Positions 46,401-57,990 are shown, numbered from the stretch's first letter. The stretch: 64,000 nt of DNA from Acanthornis magna (GCA_036785705.1 JAWUZG010000016.1:4278001-4342000), one strand, 5' to 3'. Notes: generated from the sequence alone by a model not told the origin. Made by a program: numbers and translations.

Positions 46401-49400
46401 GCATCACCTTTGCAACAGGGACAGATGTAAGGGATACGCTGAACACAGAGGTGGCCACCTCGTAGGCAGAGAGGGGACAGCCAGCAGCCCCTAGGAGCCA
46501 TGTCCCACTCCTTGTGTATGCCAAGGCAGGATATTGGCTAAGTTCCCTATACAGAACAGCACACTAACCTCTGCTGAAACAAGAGTTCAACTCTGTCACT
46601 GAAGGCGTGTGTGTATGTCTGAGCTGGTTTCTAGTCAAAAATGAAAAAGTTTAACAACCGAGGAAAAACATTTCATTTATGTGGCCAGATTAACTGAAAA
46701 AACTTGCCCAGAACCAAAGCCCAAACACAAGACGGCCATCTTGGCTTGCTTGCTCAGCCTCCTTTCAGAGAGACAAAGCCATACTTTGTAGCTATAAGCT
46801 ATTTCTGTCATCTCTCAACTTAGTGCAACTTAATATACTATAGAAGATTTTTGTAAGCTCATTAAATATATATTTTTTCCATTAAGCTCACAGAAGACTT
46901 TGTGATCACAAAATCCCCAAAGAAGAGCATCTAGAGCTGTGTCTTCCTGTGTGCTGCAGTTTGCTTTGTGCTGCAGAGCAGTGGGGACTGCCTGAGCACA
47001 TCCAGCACATCAACCCCTTCATGCTGATACCCCCTGGGAACAGGGAGTCACTCTTGTGGTGGCTGCACTACCTGCTCTCCTCAAAGGTGTGGAGAAGTAT
47101 GGCCAGGCCCCCTGAGTACACCTAAAATGTCCCTCAGCTGTACAAGTTCTGCCAAGTGCAAAACCTGCCTAGCTCCACCTGCATGTGCCAGACCTGAGCC
47201 CCTGCAAAACAGCACAACCATGCCCAAATGCATGTAAGTCTCTAGCTGAAAATCTAATCTTTAAAATGTAATCGTGACTATAACCACATTTAGAAGTCTA
47301 GCTCTTGTACAGCACCCCACAAACCCCAACGACAGCCAGAGGAGACAATCAGGGAGAGACTCTATCTGCTTGATTTGATACGTGCCTGTGGTAGAGGTTC
47401 TTCTTTCCAGAGATTCCTGGCGCTGTTGCTGTTGCTCCATCACTTGTCTAAAACAGCAATGAAAAAACCCTTGGTCATTAGGTATTCTTTGTAATTTTGA
47501 GTAACAGCTTTATTCCCTGAGAAGCATCGGGGGTGAGAGCTGATCCTTTGAGATGGAGGTGGGTCTGATTTCACTTGGCCTGCCTGCAGCAGTGCCAGTT
47601 CACACATTGGGAAGCTTAGCCAGGACATCGCCCTGCATGGGGTTGGTTGATCCATTTCAGATACCTCCTCAGTGGCTCTGCACAAGGAACAGGCAGTGTC
47701 CAGTGCCCAGGAGAGCACAGCAAACATGCATGCTGTTAACCTGAAGTGCATGAGCATTGCAAGGAAAGGGTAAGTGGCATCTCACATCAAATTGCAGAAT
47801 TATGCATTGGATAAGGTTGGAAGGGACCGCTGGAGGCCATCTAGTCCAACCTCCCGGCTCAAGCAGGATCCCCTGGAGGACACAATCCCCAGGATTCCAT
47901 CCAGACAGCTTTTGACTATCTCCACAGAAGGAAATACTCAAAATTACACAGTCCATCTTTCATGGATCAGAAGCCCAAAGCACTTGTAGTTAGAAAGAAA
48001 ATATAGCAAAGCTTGATCTGTGTTTTGGTGCTGACTGTACAGAGTTTCATTGTCCAGATGCCCTGGACATCTGAGCCCTTTTTGGCACTGGCCAGTCTGG
48101 CTGACAGCCCCAGCACAGCTGTCCCTGTGCCACCAGCACCACCACCAGCACCAGCAGCGCTGTGCTTCCCCTGCGCACACCGATCACAGCTCTGCACTCT
48201 GCTCTTTTGGCACCTTTCTCCCCAGGAGCTCCCATGCTGCCCAGGCCTGGTGTCCCCAGGGAGAGGCTGGCACAGGTCTGCAGGGATGTGCAGTTCCAAG
48301 GGCTCATCAGCAGAGGTCTGCTCCTGCATGCTGGAGCGCTCCTGAGGGAAGGGATGTCCCTGACCCCTGCCACAAACCCACCCCCACTTGGCTCCTTGCA
48401 AAAAAACTCACAGCTAACAACTAGACTGCTTGCCAGGCTTCTTGGCAAGAGCATGGATATGGACTAAAGATTTCAACAATATTAAAGCACAGCTCTGAAA
48501 TTACCTTACTGAAGCACTTGGTAATAAAGTTTATTACCATTTTCTTTCACGGTTTTTAAGCCAAGTTTGCCCTAATTTGTTTCATGTATGTTTAGACCAG
48601 TCCTCACTGTGCAGTTTTCTCTTTTCTCAATGGCTTTATTTCATGGTCTGTACAGTAAAGCAAGCTCAACTCTAAGCAACGTTTCTATTTTGACTTCTTG
48701 CAGAGTATTTTAAGACACCTCGCTGTTACATTTTTACTTGTATTTTTCTGAGTCTGCAATGCTGAACAATTCTATCTTATTTATATACCAGTAGAAACTT
48801 TTAAAATACAGTCCATAAAAATAAAGTTACGTTATGTAGAAAAAAAAATCTTAATTTGCAAAAACATATTTCCCATCTTTCAATACTAGTTCAACATATG
48901 GGAAAGAAAATGCATGATTTTGCTGTGGAGGGATCAATCCTAAACTGGTTTTAAGTTCAGGGCATACAATCCATGCAATTTCTAGAAAATTATTGTTTCT
49001 GAGAAAATTATCATATGTGCAAAGGCAAAACAGTTTTGAGAAAGTCTTAATTGGTTGCTTCAACTGGAGTCATTTAAGCTATGACACTTTAACCAAATAA
49101 ACAGAAATCTGTACTTCAATACATACCCTAGCTCTTTCTTGATTGTTATGGACTGAACACATCCATTACACTGCTGAAATTTCAGTTGTAAACACATGTA
49201 CTAAGAATTTCCTGAGCGTACTGTCCCCTATTGTAGCTTGGTATTTATTAGCAAAATTTGATGATGAAGAACAACTTGATACATACATTTTCCTGATTAA
49301 ACCTAGGGGAAATTCTAGGTTTATCTAGAGAACTGACTTGAAAAATTCCAGTCTGACTGACCAGAAAACAAATATGAGTAAGACATCTCCCAGTCATTAC

Positions 49401-50703
49401 AGCTGCTGCAGAACAGACCGAGATGCAGGGTGCAAAAACCCAAAACAGGGATTAGCCACTGCCACCTGAAGTCACAGGGGTTCATATCAGCCTTTTCTGC
49501 CCTTGGTCAGCAACAGTTTATGTGTGCCAAATACACCCTCCCACACATGCTAAAAGGAGAAGTTCTTAAACTCTTAGGAAGTAAAATTTATTCCAGTCGA
49601 GCTAAATAAAGCCTGGGATTGGCACAAGGCTACTTAAGGAGTATGCAAGGAGTAAAGTACAAGAGAGGACAAATTGCAGTCTGACTTAAAAAGATATTCT
49701 TCCAACATTTGAGTAAAGGTCCCTAGAAAACCTTTTAAACAGACAAATTTGCAGGGTAGATACCATGACTTAATTTCCTTGCTTGCTTATAAGATGTTTA
49801 AAAAAAACCCCTAGGCCTAAAATTAGGTCTGCTCTATGGTTAAAGACTGCATCAGCATAATTAAAGCTGAAAGTCCTCTAGTGCAGATGCTGTAATATCT
49901 AAGTGCATCTACTGGCATATCTTATTCCACTCCAGTGGAGCAAAAGAAGCTTTCCTAGGGCCATGTGCCCTGTAGCAGTCAAATAATACCTACCCAAAGG
50001 GCTTTTACTGTCTCTAAACAAAAAAAGAATAAATAAAATATTTTTATTCTAACATAGTTAAGCTGCTCACATTTTAAATCTACAGAACAGACACCCCAAC
50101 TGGAGGTCTGAATTACATATGGTCTGCAGAGTCAGTGAGTTCCACTGGTTAAAGGGAGAGCTGGATCAGGTTTTTCAGCCAGGCAGTGGTAGATGTGGCA
50201 TTGCCTGCCTTGAAGTGAGCAGGGTCTCTCTAACCTTTATGATAACTCTGCCATCCCAAAGTAAATCTCAGGTGAGACATCATCACTGCTGACCCATTTA
50301 ACAGTCATGGGTAAATCCCTACTAAATCTCGGGCCCTCCACCATTAGTCATATCGGTGCAGCAAGCTAGTTTCCCTTCGCTTCCCTTACAGTTTTTGGAG
50401 GCAGGAAGGCTCTTGAGTACCTACCAAGCAAAGAGTTTACCTAGAGTGTGAACTTCAGCTCACTTCACCCTTTAAAAGCTAATGCTTTCTGTCATTACAG
50501 AATCATTAGCAATAAGTAGAAAACATTCAGAACCAGCTTAAAAGATGCACAAGTAAAAGGAGCAGTGCTTACTGGTGAACAAGGACTGCACATTCATCCA
50601 AGTTACAAACTAGAACTCTGCCAGAGCTGATGAACTCACCTTCTCTGTGCTTCCATCTCGTCTGGAGATGGACCGTTCTGGATCTGGCGCTGGGCAGCTG
50701 GAC
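31509..50703 (-). CDS. EVL: EVL: Ena/VASP-like actin regulator, C-terminal 11 exons (5' part off window)
   Basis: Constitutive exons read on the - strand: 50703-50640, 47447-47386, 43350-43127, 42481-42360, 38941-38881, 36863-36797, 35517-35451, 33090-33024, 32646-32589 and 31546-31509. The alternative exon 35346-35284 and a candidate cassette 46117-45257 are extra. All phases match. With the 21-residue exon and one base from the missing exon, they encode about 297 residues. In order these are the linker, the PKA-type LERRTS site, the proline-rich core that binds profilin and SH3/WW domains, the G-actin site ([12 protein letters not shown]), the F-actin site ([13 protein letters not shown]), a phosphorylated linker, and the tetramerising coiled coil ending in STT. 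EVL promotes barbed-end filament elongation at leading edges and adhesions. The EVH1 exons lie beyond 64,000. Confidence 0.97.
32589..32646 (-). CDS. EVL: EVL exon: tetramerisation coiled coil
   Basis: A 58-nt exon encoding [19 protein letters not shown], the right-handed coiled coil that tetramerises Ena/VASP proteins. Acceptor CTCATCAG, donor G followed by GTAAGA, phase 0 to phase 1. Confidence 0.95.
33024..33090 (-). CDS. EVL: EVL exon: linker before coiled coil
   Basis: A 67-nt exon encoding (R)[19 protein letters not shown], then MKQ. It corresponds to the conserved MALDALDLDRMKQ of mammalian EVL. Acceptor TTTCTCAAG, donor CAG followed by GTGAGT, phase 2 to phase 0. Confidence 0.95.
35284..35346 (-). 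CDS. EVL: EVL alternative 21-residue exon (EVL-I type)
   Basis: A 63-nt exon, phase 2 to phase 2, so inclusion or skipping keeps the frame. It encodes (R)[20 protein letters not shown], corresponding to the alternative EVL-I insert, which in mammals carries protein kinase D-regulated serines. It lies only 104 bp downstream of the preceding exon. Acceptor TTGCTGTAG, donor CTAG followed by GTACTG. One mammalian Ser-Pro reads Ser-Cys here. Confidence 0.85.
35451..35517 (-). CDS. EVL: EVL exon: [13 protein letters not shown] segment
   Basis: A 67-nt exon encoding (D)[19 protein letters not shown], then LS(R). The [12 protein letters not shown] block is highly conserved in EVL. Acceptor TTTTTCAG, donor CTAG followed by GTGAGC, phase 1 to phase 2. 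It joins in frame either to the 21-residue alternative exon or directly to the exon at 33,090. Confidence 0.95.
36797..36863 (-). CDS. EVL: EVL exon: Ser/Thr/Gln-rich linker
   Basis: A 67-nt exon encoding [20 protein letters not shown], then SS(G). It matches the EDPSTSPSPGTR region of mammalian EVL but carries a Gln run that I do not recall there. Acceptor CTCTTTGTAG, donor TCAG followed by GTATTA, phase 0 to phase 1. Confidence 0.9.
38881..38941 (-). CDS. EVL: EVL exon: basic/acidic linker after F-actin site
   Basis: A 61-nt exon encoding (R)[20 protein letters not shown]. It continues the [17 protein letters not shown] segment of the family at the end of the F-actin-binding site. Acceptor CTTTGCAAAG, donor AAC followed by GTAAGT, phase 2 to phase 0. 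Confidence 0.94.
40442..40482 (+). repeat. Pure (A)41 homopolymer
   Basis: Forty-one uninterrupted A residues on the + strand inside an EVL intron. No poly(A) signal lies just upstream and no flanking target-site duplication is evident. It is therefore either a simple repeat or the remnant of an unrecognised retroposition. Confidence 0.9.
42360..42481 (-). CDS. EVL: EVL exon: F-actin-binding block
   Basis: A 122-nt exon that starts [20 protein letters not shown], has a Gly run, and ends [13 protein letters not shown]. This is the F-actin-binding region of the EVH2 domain. Acceptor CTCTCTTAAG, donor AAAAAG followed by GTTTGT, phase 0 to phase 2. Confidence 0.96.
43127..43350 (-). CDS. EVL: EVL exon: proline-rich core and G-actin site
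   Basis: A 224-nt exon. It begins [13 protein letters not shown], runs through several polyproline tracts ([15 protein letters not shown] and PPPPPPLP), and ends [18 protein letters not shown]. The tracts bind profilin and SH3/WW proteins. The last segment is the G-actin-binding site of EVH2. Acceptor CTGCATTTCAG, donor CGG followed by GTAAGG, phase 1 to phase 0. Confidence 0.96.
45257..46117 (-). CDS. EVL: Candidate large cassette exon of EVL (287 residues)
   Basis: A 861-nt open stretch with a strong acceptor (a 17-nt TC-rich tract, TTTTCTGTTCTTTTAG) and a perfect donor (TTGA followed by GTAAGT). It is phase 1 at both ends and exactly 287 codons long, so it can be included or skipped without changing the EVL frame. 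The - strand frame stays open throughout. The product is Pro/Ser-rich and looks disordered, with [18 protein letters not shown] and LPLPPPH segments and one RRTS basophilic phospho-site. It lies between the PKA-site exon and the proline-rich core. As I recall, a large neural exon of the paralogue Mena (ENAH) sits in a similar place. Known mammalian EVL isoforms that I recall lack it. A chance open frame in GC-rich DNA is the alternative, but splice sites and phase argue against that. Confidence 0.72.
47386..47447 (-). CDS. EVL: EVL exon: LERRTS phospho-site, ends in GC donor
   Basis: A 62-nt exon encoding (R)[20 protein letters not shown](G). The RRTS serine corresponds to the conserved PKA/PKG-type site of Ena/VASP proteins. 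Acceptor GCTGTTTTAG, phase 2. The exon must end at ACA G (phase 1) to reach conserved Gly-Pro in the next exon, so the donor is GCACGT, a GC-AG intron. The nearby GT four bases later would shift the frame. Confidence 0.92.
47812..47935 (-). repeat. CR1 LINE fragment
   Basis: The + strand reads 'aaggttggaagggaccgctg', then 'ggccatctagtccaacctcc', then 'ggctcaagcaggatcccctg', the inverted CR1 3' region, and ends after 'tatctccacagaagg'. A diverged, truncated copy. Confidence 0.85.
48519..48539. repeat. Perfect inverted repeat with AATAAA on both strands
   Basis: Two 10-bp arms (TGGTAATAAA and TTTATTACCA) are separated by a single G. Each strand therefore carries AATAAA within a potential stem. 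It lies in an EVL intron. Confidence 0.85.
50640..50703 (-). CDS. EVL: EVL exon: linker following EVH1
   Basis: A 64-nt exon encoding (G)[20 protein letters not shown](R), matching the [20 protein letters not shown] segment that follows the EVH1 domain in mammalian EVL. Acceptor CTTTCTGCAG, donor AGAAG followed by GTGAGT, phase 1 to phase 2. This is the most 5' EVL exon in the window. Confidence 0.94.
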
Positions 50704-53419
50704 CTGCAGAAAGAATGAGAGGATGCTATTAAGAAAGCAAATGTGGCTGACTTCCAAAAAACACTCAGATTATTATTTCTCCACTTTACTATGACAGATA
50801 AACCTCAAGCATTATTGTCTTCTCTTTGCTTTATTATTATTTTTAATTTTCTTTTTCCTATTAGACAAATCATCGCTTCCTGTACATTTTTAGTCTCACT
50901 AGGAGAATCGAGTGGCTAAATGTGGGAGCAGATTTGTCCAGAAACTTGGCACCACGGTAGCTGTGGATTACATACTAATCCCTTGGTAATGGTGAAGACC
51001 TGTAGTGTTGCAAAAGTTGTCCTGTAGAAGGACAGTCCATTGCACTGGGACGCATTTCTAGTTTTGACATGGTTCAGATCAAGGATTATTCTGAGCTTGC
51101 ACAGAAATTCAACTGCCTTGCTGAGTTTGGGAGCACACATGCTAACTTGGGCTGCTCTTATGCTGAGCTGGCATCAAAAGCTACCTGACGGAAGGTGAAA
51201 AGAGATGCAAAATTAAAAAAGCCTTTTACAAAGATGGCTTTTATTTTTACAACACTGTGGTCTTCTGCTTCTGGAGGATCCACATCAAGCTGAGCTTTCA
51301 CGTGAATCCGCCAACAAAAGCTGATCATGCATGTCACCATTTAAGTCACATCTCTCTTGATTGATCATTTAATCTCTGTTCTCAGACATTTAACCAAGGA
51401 CACTGACACTACATGCTATTTTCAGAAAGAAACAATTATTCTGAAAATAAAAATAACTGTTGGTAACATAAGAGACAGTGATCTTGCATTTATTGCAAGG
51501 AGGATTGCTCCCTTGATATGAGAAGGTGGGTTTCAACTGGGATTAAACAGATAAAACTTATATTAAATCCAACAGCAACTTTCCTGACAAACTGAGAAAG
51601 ATATCAGTTATATGCAGGAAATTATTATGCCTACCTTGATTTTTCATTTTCAAATGTAAAACTTCACCCTTTTAAAAGTTATCCAAGAAGAGCAAATCAG
51701 AATTAAACACTTACAAACCTAAATATGTCATTCTCAAATTGTTAAGCATGTTTATCCCTATATTCTTTATGTGCTACTGCCAGGCTGAATGTTATCTGAA
51801 AACCAATTTAGGAAGTATGAAAACAGAGAAGATGGCAGAAATGCATCGTAGTCAGAAATTCCAGAGCATTGAGTGATCCTGAGGAAACTGTGCATATTTT
51901 TGAAATGCATTTGAGGACTAACATTTGAAGTAAGGGCACACAGCACTTTCTGAAAACCAGGCCTTTGTATTCTAATTTTGGGTCTCCCAAAAATGAAGCT
52001 AGTGACAACCACTAAAACAAAAGCCCTGACATTTAAAAATATCCTGTGATTGAGCGTGAAGACAGTTCACTTCTTTAATGACTCAGGACTGACAACTTAG
52101 TATTGTTTATCATAGGTCTTTGGCAAACTCTTTAGACAGAAATGCCACATTTTGTAAAGATCACACGAAACAATGAACGTGGGGGAGCGGGTGATTTTTT
52201 GGGAAGCAAGCCTCAGGGAAAAACTTTGCAAGTGTGTGGGAACCACAGAGCAGGCTCACGTGAAAGGAGTTTAAGGTGTAGCAAGGATCTTCTCAGAAAC
52301 TACACGTGAGGAGGCCAGGGACAGCTTTTAGCCTGCTCAGCCCCAGCTCACGGACACGGAAGGCAGGGATTAATTTCATGCTTGGTTCTGTACATGCCTG
52401 CTCTGCTGTGCACGTACAGCAGACAGCTGCGAGGCCGAGGGGTTTTAAATTCAACTGCATTTCTAGGTTTAGTTCCTCTCCGCATTTTTAGATATTGCTC
52501 AGACAGAAGCAGACACGAACGGTGAGTGCTCTTGGTGATGGCATCCTCATTTGAAGATGCTTCCCTTGTTGTCCTGTGAGCTGCCTCTGACCGTGCCGGC
52601 CTTGGGCACAGCCTCAGAGAGAAGAGCACTTCTCGGCACAATAACCAGGAGAGGCAGTTTTGCTCCTGACCCCTTTGCAGCTTCACAGCTGCCGTGAGCC
52701 ACATTTTTAGCAACTAATTAACGCAGGAGATACTCTGCGAATGTCTGTGTTTCCTCGCTTCGCTGCTTTGCAATAATTAACCACGCTTTTATATAAGCAT
52801 CTTGTGATTCAGCTGAAGGCAGATTTTGGGAGCACACAGATGTTTTCCGTGTTTGTTTTTTCTCCTCCTGCTCAGCCACCCCAGCACCCACTCTGCCCGT
52901 GCCCAGCTGTCCCTGCAGACATCAAGGGGACTTTCTGGCACAGGGCACTGCTCTGTGGTGGCTGTGGTGGTTTCCCTGTGCTGGTGGCTGCTCCCGCACT
53001 GCTGGGCAGAGATGTCCATGTCAGGAGCCACGCCAGGCACAAAACAGGACCAAAGCTGTCACTGAAGGAAAACCCATGCGCCGGCTTCCACTCTGCTGTT
53101 GCTGTGCCAGGAAGGCACGAACAAACAGGAACAATGCCATCCTTTCTCTCCTGCTGGGGAAGCTCCAAGCGATGTTTCTTTTCCCTCTTTTACTCTGGCT
53201 ACAACTGACTGCATGAACACTGACTGTTCACTGACTGCATACACACAGAAAAGTATCGGAACCAGGACCATTTATTTCACTGGGCAACCAGGATTTTGCA
53301 CTTCGTCAATACAGCAGGTCCAATCTAATGCACTTAGAATTAGAAATATACATAGGCTTTAAATTAATGATAGTGAAAATTTTTGGTTTGCACATGAGAA
53401 AAACATGATGATTTTATGG

Positions 53420-53467
53420 AAAAAAAAAAAACAACAAACAAACCAAAACTAAACAAACACAAACCCC
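53420..53467 (+). repeat. A/C-rich low-complexity tract
   Basis: Twelve A residues followed by CAAA/AACA-type repeats, ending in a short C run. A simple degenerate repeat in the large EVL intron. Confidence 0.85.
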
Positions 53468-56400
53468 CAGCAGATTATGGGAGGAAAAGAGGTGACAGAC
53501 AGCTCTCCCTCATTGTTTGATGATTCCAGCACATATATGGGTTGCAGGAGACTCAGGTTCAGCCATCAGGTCTGACCCATCATAATTTAAATTCTGGCAG
53601 TGTGACATAAACACTTGCTTATCCTGACAAGAACAGAAGAAATCATTCCAGATTACAAGTTTCTGCAAAGCTTTTCTTTCCCACAGCAATATCTTTGAAA
53701 TAAATTGGCATTTTCTGACAGAAAACCCCAATATATCAGTTGTTGAAAGCCCTTCTGACCGATGCTAATCCCACCGCCCCTGTTCAGGCACAGCCTGCAA
53801 ACCCACACTGGGACTCAGCTGGGCAGAGTATTTCGGTGTCTTCACCACCACCTCTCCTCTCCACCCTGTGCACAGCACCCCTTGCTCCTGGCTGAGCTGC
53901 TGCCCGGCTCCTGAGTGCCCCCAGGCAGGCCAGTCCCACAAGGAGGTGTGAAATCCAGTGGCTTCTGTCCCACTTCAGTGCTCTGTGTCCCCATCCACCA
54001 CCACTTCCCCATTCACAGCCTGTCTCTAATTTTAGCTCTCTTGCTGCTGTTGGGCAATCACGCTGCTGCAGCAGAGCCTCTGTCAGCACTTTAAACACCT
54101 GCCTGTGCCCCGAGGAGCTCAGCCTGCTCTCTCCTAGCGGGGCCCGGGTGCTGGAGATGTCCTGGCACAGCCACACGCCACCATAAAGTATCTGTAGGAG
54201 AGGTTGCTAGAACGGGAGCAACAGTGCTGGTGCTAGAGACACTCCCTTAAACTCATTACGAGAGACAATTATCCTGGACAAAGCACTGATCTAATTAGCC
54301 TAGATAAAGCCCATAGATAAAGCAGTGTGCCTACGCTGCTTCTCGGGCCCAAGTGAGTACAAGCAGAGTTGGATGACACGGCAGGTCAGGCACACCTAAC
54401 TTTCCATGGCGAGCTGAAGCACGGAGGAGAGGGATCACTCTGCTCGCTGTGTCCATCGCTGCAGCTGGACAGAGCCGCTCAGGTGTGCTGCCACTCTGCC
54501 AGGCACTCCCATGGATGGGGCTGTGGGACTCCACTTGTCCTGGTCCTGCCTGGTTTGGTTTGACTGCACCAGCACCCTGGCAGAGAGAGGGAGCACACCC
54601 CACCGAGGGAGGGTTTGGGTACGGTGTCACAAAGCCTGCTTTCAGGCAGTTTGCCTCACTCCCGTTAAACATTAACTTGAAATAGAAAGAGTTTCAGAGA
54701 GTGTTACTCACAGGCTGGGTGCCCCAGCAGCATTTGTAACAGAGTACATTAAACACCTATAACATCATTTATACGTGGATCAAACTTCTCCTCTGAGAAT
54801 GGCAAAAAACTTTATCGGCCTTAATTAAGCTTCACCAATGCTGTGAGGCAGAAGTGCCTCGGTTACATCCAGGCCATGTCTGCACAAATAAAATTTAGTT
54901 GTATCAATTTACCTACAGGTGAGATTTGTTACTGACACAGTTAAAACTATGTAAAAGGTCACCTAAGGCATTCTTATTCTGATGCAGATCAAATTTGGTT
55001 TGACCTGAGGCAGGTAGAGCACAGGGAAAGGAGCATTTCCAGGTGTGTGCCAGGAAACCTTCTCTACCTCCCTTCCTTGTCCCTTGGTGATCAACAGTGC
55101 TGTGAGTCTGCAGCAGAGTAAAGTATAACACATCCTTTTAAAATCATCCCCAGCAATGTTTCAAATAACCTCACTTTACTTTATACTACACCGGACAAGG
55201 AGCAGTGTCTATCAGGTACCAACTCTCAGCTGAATTCAAGAAATTCCCGTCTTAGAAGCTATTAAAAGCACCATTTCCCAGATTGCAACTGCTTTGCTTT
55301 TATCTTTTACCTTTTACCTCTAGATTACTTTAATTTAACATAAACAGGCCCTGCTTAAAGAGAAATAAGGGTGTGAGCACAGGGGGTCTGTATGAAGTCT
55401 GTTCATTTGAACTAAAAACTGATTTAACATTCACTGCAGAAACTTTCTGATGTAGATAAGATTTAAGGACAGCGACAGAGCTGGAAAAACAAGCCTTGTA
55501 TTTAACATGGGCGTGCCCTACCCTTGCATTAGTTCACACCTCCTGCGAGTACTTATGTACAGGTGTGTGTGCTGTGCAGAGTCTTTTTTTTTTTTTTTAG
55601 GAAAAATCAATTGGTGGAATTGCAGGGGTCCAACAGAAGGAATTGCATGTGCACTGAGCAAGATGGAAGACGAGATCCAGAGGGGAGTTACAAATAGAAA
55701 GGCCATGCAAAGATCCAGGAAGATGATTAGAAAGAAACTATCTTCAATTCACCAGAAATGCTACTGAGCACACCAAGATGAAACCAGTGTGCCTTTGACT
55801 CAACTGCTAAAGCTTTTAATTCAGTTATTTTGCATAAAATATGATGGCACTTGTTTGATCCTGGCTGTTTATTCATTGTAGCACTGGCATAGCATTTGAT
55901 AATTTTTCATGCTGGTGTCTTGGTTGAGCTGGTGGAGAAAAACTTATTTTTTTCATTCTGAATGCAATGCAGATGAGGCAGTGCTAAAGCAGTTCCTGCA
56001 GCAAGCAGCTCCATTCTGACAGCAGGGGTCATAGTAAATATGTGAAGGACATGGCTCAGCTGCATTTATCTCAGCAACAGTGCCTCAGCTCAGCAGCACA
56101 GCTTGGGATAGCTCTCACACAAAAAACAGCACAACCAGCTTTAAAAAAGATTTAAAAATACACATAGGTGACTGTGCAAACAGGAAACTTTTCATACTGA
56201 GGTGGCTCTAGGGCTATTTGGGTCAGCATCTCCCCCAGAATGCAGCCTGGAGTGGTGGGAATGCATCCCCTTAGTTAGGGCAAGCAACAGGGGGGAAGCC
56301 CATGTGTTCTGGTATGGGACTCCCTGTATTTTAATCTGGTGACTGATTAACATAAAATGTAAGAACTGTGTAAGAACTGGAGATTATTTTCCTCTCAGCA

Positions 56401-57055
56401 GCTCAGATCTAACAGGAAGAACAAAACACACACTGATCTAGAGTAGCATGAGCTTGTTGGGGTGGGGGAAGGTGGGCAAGGAAAGCTGCAGTTCTGCCTG
56501 GGCAGGGCAAGTGGCTGAACCTTGGCTCCCCACTTCCCAGGGAAGTGCTTTGAGCACCAGACCTCAGGATGGCAGCCAAAGGGAAGGTGATGGCTGATCC
56601 AACTGGATCAGGCCCCAGTGTCACGGAGCCAGGTGCATGAGCCCGGACAGGACCCGACCTGTGCGGCGCCAGCTCTCCAAGAAACAGAGAGAAATTCTGG
56701 TAAGATGAATGCAGGAAACCTCTGTGCAGGACAGAAAAAGACAGAACTGGAGCATCCCAGGGGCATTCTGTTTACTGTGCTGAGCTCTGAGCAAAAGAGA
56801 ACCAATTCAGCGACAGCTCAATGATGCGTTAATGAAATCGAGGTGGGTAAGGCAGCACCTGCCAGGCAGCTCCGAGTGGGGACACTGCCAGCACCTCCCT
56901 CCTTGGCAGAGCTGGTGCAGGGGCTCTGATGCTTTTAGAGAAGCAGCCCTGTTTCCACAGGCAGTTTCACGATAAGTAAGCATCCAACTTAGTTGATGAC
57001 TAATTGCTTTTGTTGGGGGAGCTGCCTCTAGAGGTATTTTACTTTTCGTTTATTA

Positions 57056-57150
57056 CAAAAAAACCCCAAAACAAAACAAAACAAAAAAACCACCAAAAAA
57101 CAAAACAAAACCAAAAAAACAAAAGAAACCCAACCAAACCAAAATAAAAT
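57056..57150 (+). repeat. (CAAAA)n-like low-complexity tract
   Basis: About 95 bp composed almost only of A and C in degenerate CAAAA/CCAAA units. The Phe/Leu/Val-rich frame on the opposite strand is an artefact of this repeat. Confidence 0.9.
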
Positions 57151-57787
57151 GCATACTTGAATTTCTAATGGTGTGATTGCAATATTGGTGGCTTTATAAA
57201 CATGCTCAGGGAAGGTGATGGGAGAGGACATCAATCAGCATCAGAAGTAAAAAAGTCATCTATAAAATTCAGGACCATGAGATTAGCTTAAAAAAAAGAG
57301 GAAGTAAATTAACCCCACAATTATTAGTATCAAGTAAACAAGCCCCCAAGCATTTCTATTCCCTCCCTTTTTTGATTGTTTTTCAGAATGTGCATCAAGC
57401 CTATTTTCCTGAACATCCAGGACTGAAATTTTTCAATAAAGGTGAAGATTAGCTCATAATCTTGTGCCTCTAGGCAGTAATGGAGCTTTAAGAAAAACAG
57501 CAAATGCCATCAGAATCTCATTAAAATTGAAAGCATGGGCCATCCTGAGAAGCTGTTACCTCCCCACCATTGTGTGGGCAGTGGATGCCCCAGAGAAGCT
57601 GCGAGTGTAACTCAATACACACCATCTAAAGATATGGTTTATATTGCAAAGATATTTTCCTGAACTTGGTTTTAAAGAGGACGTGAATTGTTTCACTCCA
57701 GTATCAGTTTGCCAGGTGCTGTCCCAACAGAGACAAGGACACTAGCAATGCTGGCCTTGTGCTCTGCAGTAGGAGCATTGCTGAGCT

Positions 57788-57839
57788 CAGAAAGAACTGT
57801 CCCTTGGATGTCTCAGAAAGAGCTTTCCTTTGGATGTCT
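57788..57839 (+). repeat. 26-bp tandem duplication
   Basis: Two adjacent 26-bp units, each beginning CAGAAAGA and ending TTGGATGTCT. They differ at three positions (9, 12 and 16). A local duplication inside the EVL intron. Confidence 0.9.
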
Positions 57840-57990
57840 CAAGGCCCAACACAACTGTTCTGTGAAATATAAACTGAGTATCTGCTTTTAGCTAAGTGTG
57901 ACTCTGTGTGTTTCTGTGTGCATACACCTGATTATACTCACTTCACACTTACATTTCTTTACGTCAAATAAAAAAGCAGGGATTTGATCC

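Larger units (their letters stand above)
43351..50639 (-). other. EVL: EVL introns around the candidate cassette exon
   Basis: The introns are 47,448-50,639, 46,118-47,385 (GC donor) and 43,351-45,256. They hold a CR1 fragment at 47,812-47,935, a perfect palindrome at 48,519-48,539 and a - strand AATAAA at 44,343-44,348 that could end a truncated transcript. GC-rich DNA at about 47,970-48,460 has overlapping frames on both strands that I judge non-coding. Confidence 0.75.

Noticed and set aside
47967..48467. Cluster of 100-144 codon frames on both strands
   Set aside because: A locally GC-rich intron segment. No frame has a recognisable domain or suitable splice phase for EVL.
52789..53271. 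Overlapping frames on both strands in the large EVL intron
   Set aside because: Same pattern of chance frames in GC-richer DNA, with no homology that I recognise.
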